NCBI GenBank assembly: GCA_020346805.1
Contig: CP070790.1
Location: 4,256,676 to 4,264,211, forward strand
DNA length: 7,536 nucleotides
DNA from: Planctomycetota bacterium
GTDB taxonomy: Bacteria > Planctomycetota > Phycisphaerae > UBA1845 > PWPN01
Direction of reading: 5' to 3'
This document shows, piece by piece, positions 1 to 6,865 of the stretch (positions are counted from its first letter, which is position 1; each line of letters begins with the position of its first letter). Made by a program: the position numbers and the translations under genes. The notes below the pieces were generated by a model. The model searched no databases, was not told where the DNA came from, and saw only the letters and a program-made list of their open reading frames with translations.

Positions 1-684
1 CACACACCTTTTACCTTTGTTTGTGTTTTAAGCAGCGGCCAGCGAAGCTTTTTTCATACCAGGGGAACCAATGGTACCCTCTGCTATGATGATATCGATC
101 TTGATATTGTCAGGCAGGCTAAATACTGCTTTGTGACCGGGACCATGTTGATGGAGACCTTTGACGGGCAGCAGACCGCCGATCTGTTAAAGGTTGCCAG
201 GGGTGCCGGTGCCAAAACCCTGCTGGATACGGTTTATGTGGATAATGTCTCTCAACAGTTGTGGCAGGCCAATACTTATCCCGGTTTGCCGTTCCTGGAT
301 TACTTCATACCCTCGCAGCCGGAGGCCAAAGCGATTACCGGCCTGGACTCACCGGCGGACATGGCTCGTCTCTTTCAGGATGCCGGCTGCAAGAACGTGG
401 TTATCAAGTTGGACGAGCAGGGAGTCTTTTGCCGGGATGCCGACGGCAATCAGGTGTCGGTGCCTTCGTACCAGGTTCAAAACGTGGTTGATACCACAGG
501 TGCGGGAGATAGTTGGAGTGCAGGTTTTCTGGCCGGTCTGCATGAAGGAATGGACATTGGCCAAGCCGCCCTGCTGGGCAACGCTACCGCCGCCCATTGT
601 ATTCAGGCTCCCGGGGCCTCCACGGGTATAGTGGCCCTTGATCGGATCAAGGCATTTCAGCAAACCGCGCCTTTGAATAAATGA
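1..684 (+). CDS. PfkB-family carbohydrate/nucleoside kinase, 3' part (5' end outside window)
   Basis: The frame is open from base 1 to the TGA at 682-684, giving 227 visible residues. Family members are usually about 300-330 residues, so roughly the first 80-100 (sugar-binding start and first lid strands) lie to the left of the window. The GTG at 133 is internal, because the family similarity continues upstream of it: GQRSFFHTRGTNGTL at visible residues 13-27 fits the usual 'G-x-R-S-F-x-H-x-x-G-x-N' lid segment. LDT at 75-77 and PEAKAITG at 107-114 are also typical. The PfkB signature DTTGAGDSWSAGFL is at 164-177, with the catalytic base Asp170 (codon 508-510) in the GAGD anion hole. The enzyme should be cytoplasmic and phosphorylate a sugar, sugar acid or nucleoside with ATP. 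The visible part does not decide between fructokinase, ribokinase, KDG kinase or another member. The gene converges on the minus-strand lipoprotein gene, 85 nt away. Confidence 0.9.
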   Translation, partial: HTPFTFVCVLSSGQRSFFHTRGTNGTLCYDDIDLDIVRQAKYCFVTGTMLMETFDGQQTADLLKVARGAGAKTLLDTVYVDNVSQQLWQANTYPGLPFLDYFIPSQPEAKAITGLDSPADMARLFQDAGCKNVVIKLDEQGVFCRDADGNQVSVPSYQVQNVVDTTGAGDSWSAGFLAGLHEGMDIGQAALLGNATAAHCIQAPGASTGIVALDRIKAFQQTAPLNK

Positions 685-692
685 CGAAGGGG

Positions 693-733
693 TAATAAAA
701 CATCCCCCCTTCCGGACTGCGGAAAGGGGGATG
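693..733 (-). terminator. Rho-independent terminator of the lipoprotein gene, possibly used from both sides
   Basis: Bases 701-714 and 720-733 form an inverted repeat with 13 of 14 pairs (one C/A mismatch, 709 against 725) around a 5-nt GACTG loop. On the minus strand the stem is followed at once by TTTTATTA (complement of 693-700), as expected for an intrinsic terminator of the gene ending at 770. On the plus strand the same hairpin stands 16 nt after the kinase stop, but no clear T-run follows it. It may still stop plus-strand transcripts less efficiently. Confidence 0.8.
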
Positions 734-769
734 AGATCTATTTCGTCAGGTTGCCGGACGATATATGAA

Positions 770-3700
770 TTATGGTGGTGGTAGTGCCGGGCTGGTATAA
801 GATGCCGCCAATAGATGCCCGTTAATGTCTGTAACTGACCAAGCGGGGATTGCGACAATCCAATCGGCCGCGGGATCGGCCTCTTCAACGGGGGTGACTC
901 TAACAGTAACACCATCCGATAACAGAAGAGCATCAGCCACAGGGGTAGGGGGTAAGACGCCGTCGGTAAACAAGTAATAAGGAGGCCATTCAGCCATCCA
1001 CTTGTCCATCACTTCGCTGAATTCGATATCGATGTAGGCAGGATTGACTCTGGTAGCTGAGACAACCGTCGGAGGGTTCATGTCAGCAAGATTGGGGAAC
1101 ACCCACATATCGAATGTAGTGGTATTTAGCAGGCCGTTGATATCTTTCACATTAGCGGATACCGACATATCATCCCATGAGGTAAAGCCGCCTGTATGGT
1201 CGTCGAAGGTCAGGGTTACAACCATGCCGGTGGGATCAAGCACTGCCAGCGTTGGATGTCGATTATCGACGCCCCAGTTTCCTTTCAAGACGTAGTTGGT
1301 TAACTCCTCTGCAGAAGTTTTATCCATTACCTCGTCAAAGGTTACGATAACTTTGTAAACGGTCTCATCCGCACCCCACATTAGCCATGTAGTCATTGGC
1401 CCCTTGCTGTCGAGGGAGTTAGGTAAAACAGGGATTGGGTCAGGATCCAAATGGAACGGATCCTGATCGTGATTAATACCGTTGATATCGGTGACGCTGG
1501 AGCTAACGGTAAGTTCGTCTCCTATAGCGAAAGTTGTTGGGGTCGGATCGAAAGTTAATGTAACCGTTTTTCCGTCGGTACCCAGGTTTACACCGGTGGG
1601 ATGTATACCTACTGACAAGCCCGCTACTATTGTATAGAGGGTATAATCAGTTAACAATGTTTCCACCGTTGATGCATTAAGCGGTTCGTTAAAGGTGGCG
1701 ACAACTTCGTATTTTGTGTCTCCGTAGTACAAACCGGTGATGGGGTCTATTGGCCCGGCGCTCCATACCAGGGACTCCATAAAGGGACCGGTAAAGTCAT
1801 TCGGATTAGCGAGAATTGGGTATGCGCCGTTAGAGGTAGTTGCCTGTCCGTTAATGTCCAGTACGTTTGAGGTTATGTTTATTGAATCTCCCAGAGTAAA
1901 TCCGTTATCGTTGGCTGATGTTTCAAAAGTAAGTGTTATAATTTTACCGGTTTGATCCAGATCCGCACTGGTTGGATTGACCAAAGCCGCCCCGCCGCCG
2001 GCGTCGTGGCCGTCCAACGAATAGTTGAATACCGTACCGGCGCTGGTTGCATCCATTATCTCATTGAAGGCGAAAGTCACCCGGTAGTATGGGGCGCTGG
2101 CCCCCCAGGTGGGCATGGCCGCCGGATCCAGGGTCGGTCCGGTGATATCGGTGCCGCCGGCTGCCACGGCCACTGGAAGAATCGTGCCGGTCGCCCGACC
2201 GTTAATATCGGTGACGTTGGGCGAGATGGACAGGGTGTCGTTTATTGATGCCCCCCGGTCCAGGAATGATGCTTCAAAGGTTAGGGTAACGGTTTGGCCG
2301 GTGGCATCCAATGTTGCCGTTGTCGGATTTTTAATAAGCCATCCTGTAGTTCCCGTGGCGTTGAGTTGGTAGTTGACTAGTGTTTCGGTTGACCACTTAT
2401 CCATGGCTTCGTTAAAGGTAAGGGTTATTTGGTAGACAGTTGTATTATCTGCATCCCATACCGGAGCGGGTGTGGCGGGATCGAGTATCGGTCCGTCTGT
2501 ATCCGCGGGATTGGCACCGATCGATTTGTTGGGCGACTCTTTCATTATGTTACCGTTGATATCCATGATGGAGTTGTTGTAGGAAACACATAGTGCATTG
2601 TTAAGGGCCAATGGTATGGTTGTGAAGTTAAGGGTGACGATCTTGCCGTTGTTGTCGAGTGTTGCGGTGGTTGGGTTGGTGGTTGTTCCGCTGATTCTCC
2701 AGTTTGTTACTTCTTGCGTGGATGTTTTATCCATTGACTCGTTGAATTTGGCGACGATCTGGTATCCGTCGGGGGTATAGTTTGCCGCCCAGACGGCCGA
2801 GCTAACGAAGGGAAGTGCCGTGTCGTCGCTGGCCGGATTAATGGTCTGATCGTTTGCCGCAGCCAAAGAATTACCGTTGATGTCTTTGATGGCGTTACCG
2901 ACCCCGACGGACAGCGTATCTGTGGCGGCCAGTGGATCTTGGTAATTAAGCGTAACCGTTAGTCCATCGTTGCCCAGGGTGGCGGTGGTGGCCGGTATCC
3001 CTCCGATGGTGTATGCGTTGGTGTTCTCGGCTTCGTCTTTGCTCATCATTTCGTTGAATTTGACGGTGATTTGATAGCCGTCTCCCAAGAAATTGGTCTC
3101 ATGTTGGATTGAATCTTCAACAATAGTTGGCGGTGTTGAGTCGTCAGGATTAACTGTCACCGCCTGATTGAGAGCTTCAGCGCCGGCATTGCCGTTGATG
3201 TCCTTGATTATCCCGTTGACGTTGATATCCAGGGTGGAGGCGGTTGACAGGGTTGTGTTCTTGAATATCAGAGTAACGGTTTTGCCGTCGTTACCGAGTA
3301 CGGCACTGTTGGGTTTGGTGGTTGTTCCATTAATGCGGTAGGCGTCCAGGTTTTGGGCCGTGCCGCTGTCGAGAACTTCGTTAAAGCCGATCTGAATCCT
3401 GTAGCCGTCCGCGTGATCAGCCCCCCAATTACTGCCGGTAGTTGTGGGTGGGGTGTTATCATTGGTGTTGGGATTAATGGCCAGGTTTGTTAATGGGGAA
3501 ATAATGGTGTTATTACTGTCGCGAATGCCGGCGTTAATACTGAGATCGACTCTGGTGGCAGACGACATCGGGGTTTCAAACACCAGGGTGATAGTTTTCA
3601 AGTCGGCGCCGAGGGTGGCGGAGGTGGGATTGATTGTAGTTCCGGAGATGCGGTAATTGGTGACTGTCTGGGCGCTGGCTTGGTTGAGTTCTCTGCCGAA

Positions 3701-4402
3701 GACCACAATGACTTGATAACCGTTGCTGGTAACATTATTACCCCAGTTAAGCGAAGTCAATGTTGTAGGATCGAACGCGGTAACTTCCATGGTGTCGTCA
3801 TCGGTACTGCCGACACTGTCGGTCACGGTAAGGGTAAACGTGATGGTGCCGAGAGTCGGCGGGTTGAAGGTCGGTTGGGCCAGGTTGGGATCCGACAGTC
3901 CTGTAGTCGGAGACCATGAGTAGGCGTATGGGGGGGTGCCGCCGGCGGCAGAGCCCAGCAGGTTAAGAGGTATTCCAACAGCCGCGGTGAGGTCCTGTCC
4001 CGCATTGGCCACCAGTGGGATGGTTTGCCCGCTGGTAGTCACGTCGACGGTAACAGTGTCTGAGGCTATAGACCCCAAGCTGTCGGCTACGGTCAAGGTA
4101 TATGTTTTTGTGCCCACAGCGGTAGGGGTGAGGGTTGGCTGGGCGGTAAATGCATTGTTCAGGTCATCTGGCGGGGACCATACGTAGGTGTATACGCCCG
4201 ATCCCCCGGAAGCGGAACCTTGTAGTATGACCGGTGAGCCCACAGTGGTGGTTTTGTTTGGGCCCGCTTCGGCAGTCAGTTGATTCTGCGAGTCGCCGGT
4301 TAAAAGCGGAATCGGACAGCCCTGCCCCATTAGCAGAGGCAAAGTCAGCCCAAGAGTAAGAATGACCATTACCGTAGTGTTGGGTATCTTGAGTTTCCAC
4401 AT
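770..4402 (-). CDS. Putative secreted lipoprotein with two PKD-like domains and nine Big_5/SbsA-type Ig-like repeats
   Basis: The 1210-residue protein starts at an ATG with an AAAGGA ribosome site 8 nt upstream. Residues 1-28 look like a lipoprotein signal peptide: Lys3 and Lys5, then a hydrophobic core from about 11 to 25, then GQG before Cys29, the likely lipidated residue. The box is atypical because position -3 is Gly rather than Leu/Val. Residues about 43-122 and 131-210 are PKD-like (SASGGSGVYTYVWSP, YTLTVADSLGS; SAAGGTPPYAYSWSP, FTLTVTDSVGS). Nine units of 97-129 residues fill 215-1210. Their core is W...GYxIxVxFNExMDxxSA...NYxIxG...NPTxATLxxxGKxVTLTF...VxDINGN...NPxDxTPP, which resembles the Big_5/SbsA_Ig family. 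There is no catalytic motif and no C-terminal anchor; the chain ends in PPP. Cys29 and Cys605 are the only cysteines. The role is probably structural or binding in the envelope or at the cell surface, with ligand unknown. Confidence 0.85.
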   Translation of the reverse strand: MWKLKIPNTTVMVILTLGLTLPLLMGQGCPIPLLTGDSQNQLTAEAGPNKTTTVGSPVILQGSASGGSGVYTYVWSPPDDLNNAFTAQPTLTPTAVGTKTYTLTVADSLGSIASDTVTVDVTTSGQTIPLVANAGQDLTAAVGIPLNLLGSAAGGTPPYAYSWSPTTGLSDPNLAQPTFNPPTLGTITFTLTVTDSVGSTDDDTMEVTAFDPTTLTSLNWGNNVTSNGYQVIVVFGRELNQASAQTVTNYRISGTTINPTSATLGADLKTITLVFETPMSSATRVDLSINAGIRDSNNTIISPLTNLAINPNTNDNTPPTTTGSNWGADHADGYRIQIGFNEVLDSGTAQNLDAYRINGTTTKPNSAVLGNDGKTVTLIFKNTTLSTASTLDINVNGIIKDINGNAGAEALNQAVTVNPDDSTPPTIVEDSIQHETNFLGDGYQITVKFNEMMSKDEAENTNAYTIGGIPATTATLGNDGLTVTLNYQDPLAATDTLSVGVGNAIKDINGNSLAAANDQTINPASDDTALPFVSSAVWAANYTPDGYQIVAKFNESMDKTSTQEVTNWRISGTTTNPTTATLDNNGKIVTLNFTTIPLALNNALCVSYNNSIMDINGNIMKESPNKSIGANPADTDGPILDPATPAPVWDADNTTVYQITLTFNEAMDKWSTETLVNYQLNATGTTGWLIKNPTTATLDATGQTVTLTFEASFLDRGASINDTLSISPNVTDINGRATGTILPVAVAAGGTDITGPTLDPAAMPTWGASAPYYRVTFAFNEIMDATSAGTVFNYSLDGHDAGGGAALVNPTSADLDQTGKIITLTFETSANDNGFTLGDSINITSNVLDINGQATTSNGAYPILANPNDFTGPFMESLVWSAGPIDPITGLYYGDTKYEVVATFNEPLNASTVETLLTDYTLYTIVAGLSVGIHPTGVNLGTDGKTVTLTFDPTPTTFAIGDELTVSSSVTDINGINHDQDPFHLDPDPIPVLPNSLDSKGPMTTWLMWGADETVYKVIVTFDEVMDKTSAEELTNYVLKGNWGVDNRHPTLAVLDPTGMVVTLTFDDHTGGFTSWDDMSVSANVKDINGLLNTTTFDMWVFPNLADMNPPTVVSATRVNPAYIDIEFSEVMDKWMAEWPPYYLFTDGVLPPTPVADALLLSDGVTVRVTPVEEADPAADWIVAIPAWSVTDINGHLLAASYTSPALPPP
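773..3760 (-). repeat. Nine tandem Ig-like coding repeats inside the lipoprotein gene
   Basis: Approximate units in protein order are 3760-3440, 3439-3122, 3121-2807, 2806-2468, 2467-2114, 2113-1775, 1774-1388, 1387-1064 and 1063-773. Units 2-9 all carry a DING tetrapeptide (DINGN in 2-4, then DINGR, Q, I, L, H), while unit 1 has DSNNT instead. FNE or a close variant followed by a (M/L)(D/N/S)-type pair marks the second strand in units 2-8. Unit 9 has FSEVMD and unit 1 has FGREL. The repeats are old at DNA level, with only short stretches still alike, such as 2671-2689 against 3309-3328. They are therefore protein-level repeats rather than recent DNA duplications. Unit edges are my estimate from the alignment by eye. 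Confidence 0.8.
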
Positions 4403-4410
4403 CTTTTTTG

Positions 4411-4416
4411 TCCTTT
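4411..4416 (-). promoter_or_regulatory. Ribosome binding site of the lipoprotein gene
   Basis: The minus strand reads AAAGGA here, 8 nt before the ATG at 4402-4400. Nothing competes with this start, and it leaves a complete signal peptide at the N terminus, which supports the chosen start codon. Confidence 0.7.
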
Positions 4417-4474
4417 ATGTATTACCAATGAAAGCTTCCCGGCCCCCCCACCAAAGGCGCAGCCCCATCCCTTT

Positions 4475-4502
4475 ATTATACATAACTATAATGACATACT
4501 AA
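4475..4502 (-). promoter_or_regulatory. Candidate promoter upstream of the lipoprotein gene
   Basis: A perfect TATAAT lies on the minus strand at 4480-4475, 72 nt before the start codon. A poor -35 candidate, TTAGTA (3 of 6 consensus matches), is at 4502-4497 with a 16-nt spacer. A second TATAAT is at 4531-4526. The stretch around them is markedly richer in A and T than the genes. A separate promoter would make sense because the gap to the upstream symporter is 216 nt, but a sigma-70 match alone is weak evidence in a PVC-type bacterium. Confidence 0.3.
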
Positions 4503-4618
4503 GCATATACAGATGTCCAGACAATATTATACTTGTCGCCTCGGGGTGCGGATTACGGCTTTGAAACCCGGTTATCGGCTTTGTTATTGGCTATTTTGCG
4601 TTATTATCGCACCGTTTT

Positions 4619-6850
4619 TCAGCCAAGCAGTTCTTCCGGTGGCGAAGAACCCGGCCCCATACCCGGATTTTCCACTCCCTCGCGGGCGGGAGGCAGGTTT
4701 TTATACCACATTTTGTACAGACCGTATAAACATATCAGCCAGATAAACAGCGTAATCCCAAAAGCCCGGTAAGTGCCAATAACTAACTGCATGGGGAGCA
4801 GAAACATGCATACCTGCCAGGTCAGGCCGATAGGTAGACAGATAACGTCGTAGAAATTCTCACGTTTGGTGGCCGCTCGTTGTTCGGGGGATAAGCATTT
4901 TTTGAACGGACCCCACAAACCGAAGGGCCGGGTAGTTTTGTAAAAGTGTTCGAGAGTTTTGCGGTCGGTGGGTGGTGTCATATAAGTGCCGGCGATGGTG
5001 CCGGTCAGGGAAACCACAGTCAGCACGGTAAACTGGATATAAGTATTCCAATGCGGGAAAAACCAGGCTTGCACAATTATGCTGATCATGCCGACAATGG
5101 TTCCAATGATGACCCCCCCGGCATTAAAGCGCCACCAGTAAAGACGCAATATGCCCGGCAAGGCCACCCCGGCACCCAGGCCCATCACAATCCAGTTCAA
5201 AATCCCATGAATGGTTTTTGTCTTGTATCCCAAGGTAAAACCGCATACTACAATCAGCAGACCAAATGTGTAACTGGCGATAATGAGTTCCCGGTTTTTA
5301 GCCTTGGGGTGTATATAGGCCTGGTATATGTCTTTGGTGAAAAATGCGCTGGCCCAGTTTACATGATAGTCGAAGGTGGACATGGAGGCGGCTAGCAAAG
5401 CGATGAATAACAATCCTCGGAAACCGGCAGGGATCATGGTCAATAAAACGGTGGGCAACATACGCTCCATGTTGACGGTTCGGTGATAGCCGACCAATTT
5501 AACTTTGGTCTTCCATTCCTTTTCACCCACTTTGGCCTTAAGTTTGGCGACTAGTTCGGGGTATTTCTCCGGGTGGTTGATAATGTCCGCCACATCATCA
5601 TTCCACCTGTTTTCCGGGATGAGATTTTGCTTGATCAGGCTCCGTGTTTCACGAATCGCATCAGGATCGAGTTGTGTGGTAGTTTTTGCATCAGTTTCTT
5701 CATGGAATGCGATTTGTTGTACGTTTTCTTGCCAGCTCTGTTCGCCAAGACGTTCTTTGAGTTTGGTGACCAGGTCTTGATGACGATCGGGGGCCTCGAT
5801 AAGATCGTCAATACCTTCATCCCACTCTTTTTCAGTGACCTTTTGGCAGAGTTGCTGTTTGAGCAGGTCGCATGATTCGGCGATCGGCTTTTGATCGGGG
5901 AAGAGGCGATTGACCAATAATAATCCCATCACCGCAAAACCCATCATCATCGGCCAGCGGAAGGTCATCAGGCAGGACCAGAGGAAAGTGAGCTTGCCGC
6001 AGTCGCGCTCGTTACGGGCCCCGAAGTAACGGGAATCGCCGCCCGAGCTGATACCGGCCATTATGTTACGCAGCAAATAAAATCCGGCGATCAGGGCCAG
6101 CCAGTTGTACTCTTCATAACCTTTGGGCATTTCGGTATGCAGGTGCGGCACGGAACTGGTCCATAATTCATTGCCGGTGACCTGGGTAGCCAGGTCCGTC
6201 AGCTTGCCGCCGTAATCTGTGAGATTATTGATGGCCAGGATGGAAATACCCACCACCGCAGCCAAAATTATACCCGCCTGAAACAGGTCGGTATAGACCA
6301 CCCCATAAAATCCCGAACAAATCGTGTAAAGGGTTGCGATACTTACCAGAACTATTGCACAATAAAAGGGCGGGAAGTCGAAAAAAGTGTTTAAAAAGAT
6401 CCCTACTCCTTTGACCATATACCCCAACATGCCTACCACGGAAAAAATGATCACGCAGGCTGAAACGATGCGTGCAATTTGTCCCCCGGCGCTGGTACCA
6501 AAACGATAGATATTCCATTCCGCCCCGGTCATGCAGCCGCTTCGCCGGTGCCATTTACCGGTCCAGAGCATCATGAAGATCAAGGCCAGATTGGCTCCAC
6601 TGCGGAACTCGATGAACAGCCCTCTTGGGCCGATCATGTATAGAAAGGAGACGATGAGCATAGTCCCGGTGATGTCCAGGGACCAGGCCATGCCCGATAC
6701 CCCCAGGGCCCACCAGGGCAGCTGCTTGCCTCCTAAAAAGTAATCATCCAGACTTTTTGCCGCCCTGCGCTGTAGATAAAATCCCAGGCAGATCAGAAAA
6801 GAGAAATAAAAAAGGATGATACCGTAGTCAAAATTATTAAAGTAACCCAA
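4619..6850 (-). CDS. Sodium:solute symporter (SSS family, LeuT fold) with a repeat-bearing extracytoplasmic insert
   Basis: This inner-membrane Na+-coupled importer has 743 residues from the TTG at 6850, or 745 from the TTG at 6856. The numbering here uses the longer form. About 15 helices can be drawn: 9-28, 46-74, 84-100, 127-150, 164-184, 190-211, 250-272, 290-318, 470-500, 524-543, 549-570, 578-600, 606-626, 668-692 and 697-718. The family segment AASMSTFDYHVNW...FTKDIY (489-510) matches the eighth LeuT-fold helix. Ala490, Ser493 and Thr494 fall where vSGLT has the Na2-site residues Ala361, Ser364 and Ser365; Ala57 and Leu60 fall at its Ala62 and Ile65. GGDSRYFGARNERDCG (272-287) is a conserved-looking inner loop. 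Residues about 323-462 are an extra hydrophilic insert, and 627-745 extend the usual core with a basic loop and two helices. The solute is unknown. The TTG start sits 15 nt behind the stop of a paralogous symporter, so the pair is probably co-transcribed. Confidence 0.92.
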   Translation of the reverse strand: MGYFNNFDYGIILFYFSFLICLGFYLQRRAAKSLDDYFLGGKQLPWWALGVSGMAWSLDITGTMLIVSFLYMIGPRGLFIEFRSGANLALIFMMLWTGKWHRRSGCMTGAEWNIYRFGTSAGGQIARIVSACVIIFSVVGMLGYMVKGVGIFLNTFFDFPPFYCAIVLVSIATLYTICSGFYGVVYTDLFQAGIILAAVVGISILAINNLTDYGGKLTDLATQVTGNELWTSSVPHLHTEMPKGYEEYNWLALIAGFYLLRNIMAGISSGGDSRYFGARNERDCGKLTFLWSCLMTFRWPMMMGFAVMGLLLVNRLFPDQKPIAESCDLLKQQLCQKVTEKEWDEGIDDLIEAPDRHQDLVTKLKERLGEQSWQENVQQIAFHEETDAKTTTQLDPDAIRETRSLIKQNLIPENRWNDDVADIINHPEKYPELVAKLKAKVGEKEWKTKVKLVGYHRTVNMERMLPTVLLTMIPAGFRGLLFIALLAASMSTFDYHVNWASAFFTKDIYQAYIHPKAKNRELIIASYTFGLLIVVCGFTLGYKTKTIHGILNWIVMGLGAGVALPGILRLYWWRFNAGGVIIGTIVGMISIIVQAWFFPHWNTYIQFTVLTVVSLTGTIAGTYMTPPTDRKTLEHFYKTTRPFGLWGPFKKCLSPEQRAATKRENFYDVICLPIGLTWQVCMFLLPMQLVIGTYRAFGITLFIWLICLYGLYKMWYKNLPPAREGVENPGMGPGSSPPEELLG
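5480..5641 (-). repeat. Second copy of the insert module in the symporter (residues 406-459)
   Basis: This copy starts SLIKQNL and continues with Trp418, Pro429, LVAKLK (435-440), GEKEW (444-448), Val452 and His458, then runs directly into the eighth core helix. It aligns with residues 330-387 with one 3-residue gap before the first Trp and one 1-residue gap near the end. It is charged, probably helical, and has no hydrophobic membrane segment. Confidence 0.75.
5696..5869 (-). repeat. First copy of the insert module in the symporter (residues 330-387)
   Basis: This copy starts DLLKQQL and continues with Trp345, Pro356, LVTKLK (362-367), GEQSW (371-375), Val379 and His385. About 14 of 43 aligned positions after the first Trp are identical to the second copy, and many of the others are conservative. 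The DNA still shows kinship: 5758-5779 and 5538-5559 agree at 16 of 22 bases. A linker of about 18 residues rich in Thr, Asp and Gln separates the two copies. Confidence 0.75.
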
Positions 6851-6856
6851 GTTCAA

Positions 6857-6862
6857 CTCCCT
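6857..6862 (-). promoter_or_regulatory. Ribosome binding site that decides the symporter start
   Basis: The minus strand reads AGGGAG immediately before the TTG at 6856-6854, which leaves no room for initiation there. The next in-frame TTG (6850-6848) is 6 nt downstream of the motif, a normal spacing, so I place the start at 6850. No ATG is available before the first conserved helix. The motif lies just after the upstream gene's TAA (6868-6866), which suits coupled translation. Confidence 0.6.
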
Positions 6863-6865
6863 GGT

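Larger units (their letters stand above)
4403..4618. other. Intergenic region between symporter and lipoprotein genes
   Basis: This is the longest non-coding stretch in the window. It holds the promoter-like boxes and the ribosome site listed separately. I see no convincing terminator behind the symporter stop. The only hairpin near it is a 4-bp TGCG/CGCA stem around 4597-4611 without a T-run, so read-through into the lipoprotein gene is possible. A run of seven C at 4443-4449 is the only low-complexity tract. Confidence 0.6.

Noticed and set aside
133..684. Kinase read as a complete short gene starting at the GTG at 133
   Set aside because: The same frame is open to the left edge, and its upstream residues match the PfkB lid segment, so the gene is cut by the window edge.
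349..933. Minus-strand frame of 194 codons across the kinase and terminator
   Set aside because: It overlaps the kinase active-site coding region and the terminator hairpin, and its protein has no recognisable pattern. It is a shadow frame.
770..4402. Lipoprotein as an enzyme or C-terminally sorted surface protein
   Set aside because: I found no catalytic motif, and the C terminus (ending PPP) has no hydrophobic helix with basic tail and no LPxTG-like signal.
4415..4468. A 17-codon upstream frame (ATG at 4468, stop just before the ribosome site) with two adjacent Trp codons, like an attenuation leader
   Set aside because: It has no usable ribosome site, the candidate transcription start would fall almost on its ATG, and no alternative hairpins with a T-run are seen. 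It is probably chance.
4597..4611. Small TGCG/CGCA hairpin behind the symporter stop as a terminator
   Set aside because: It has only four base pairs and no T-run follows on the minus strand.
4946..5395. Plus-strand frame of 149 codons inside the symporter
   Set aside because: It is antisense to conserved symporter helices, with low-complexity His/Gly/Asn content and no ribosome site. It is a shadow frame.
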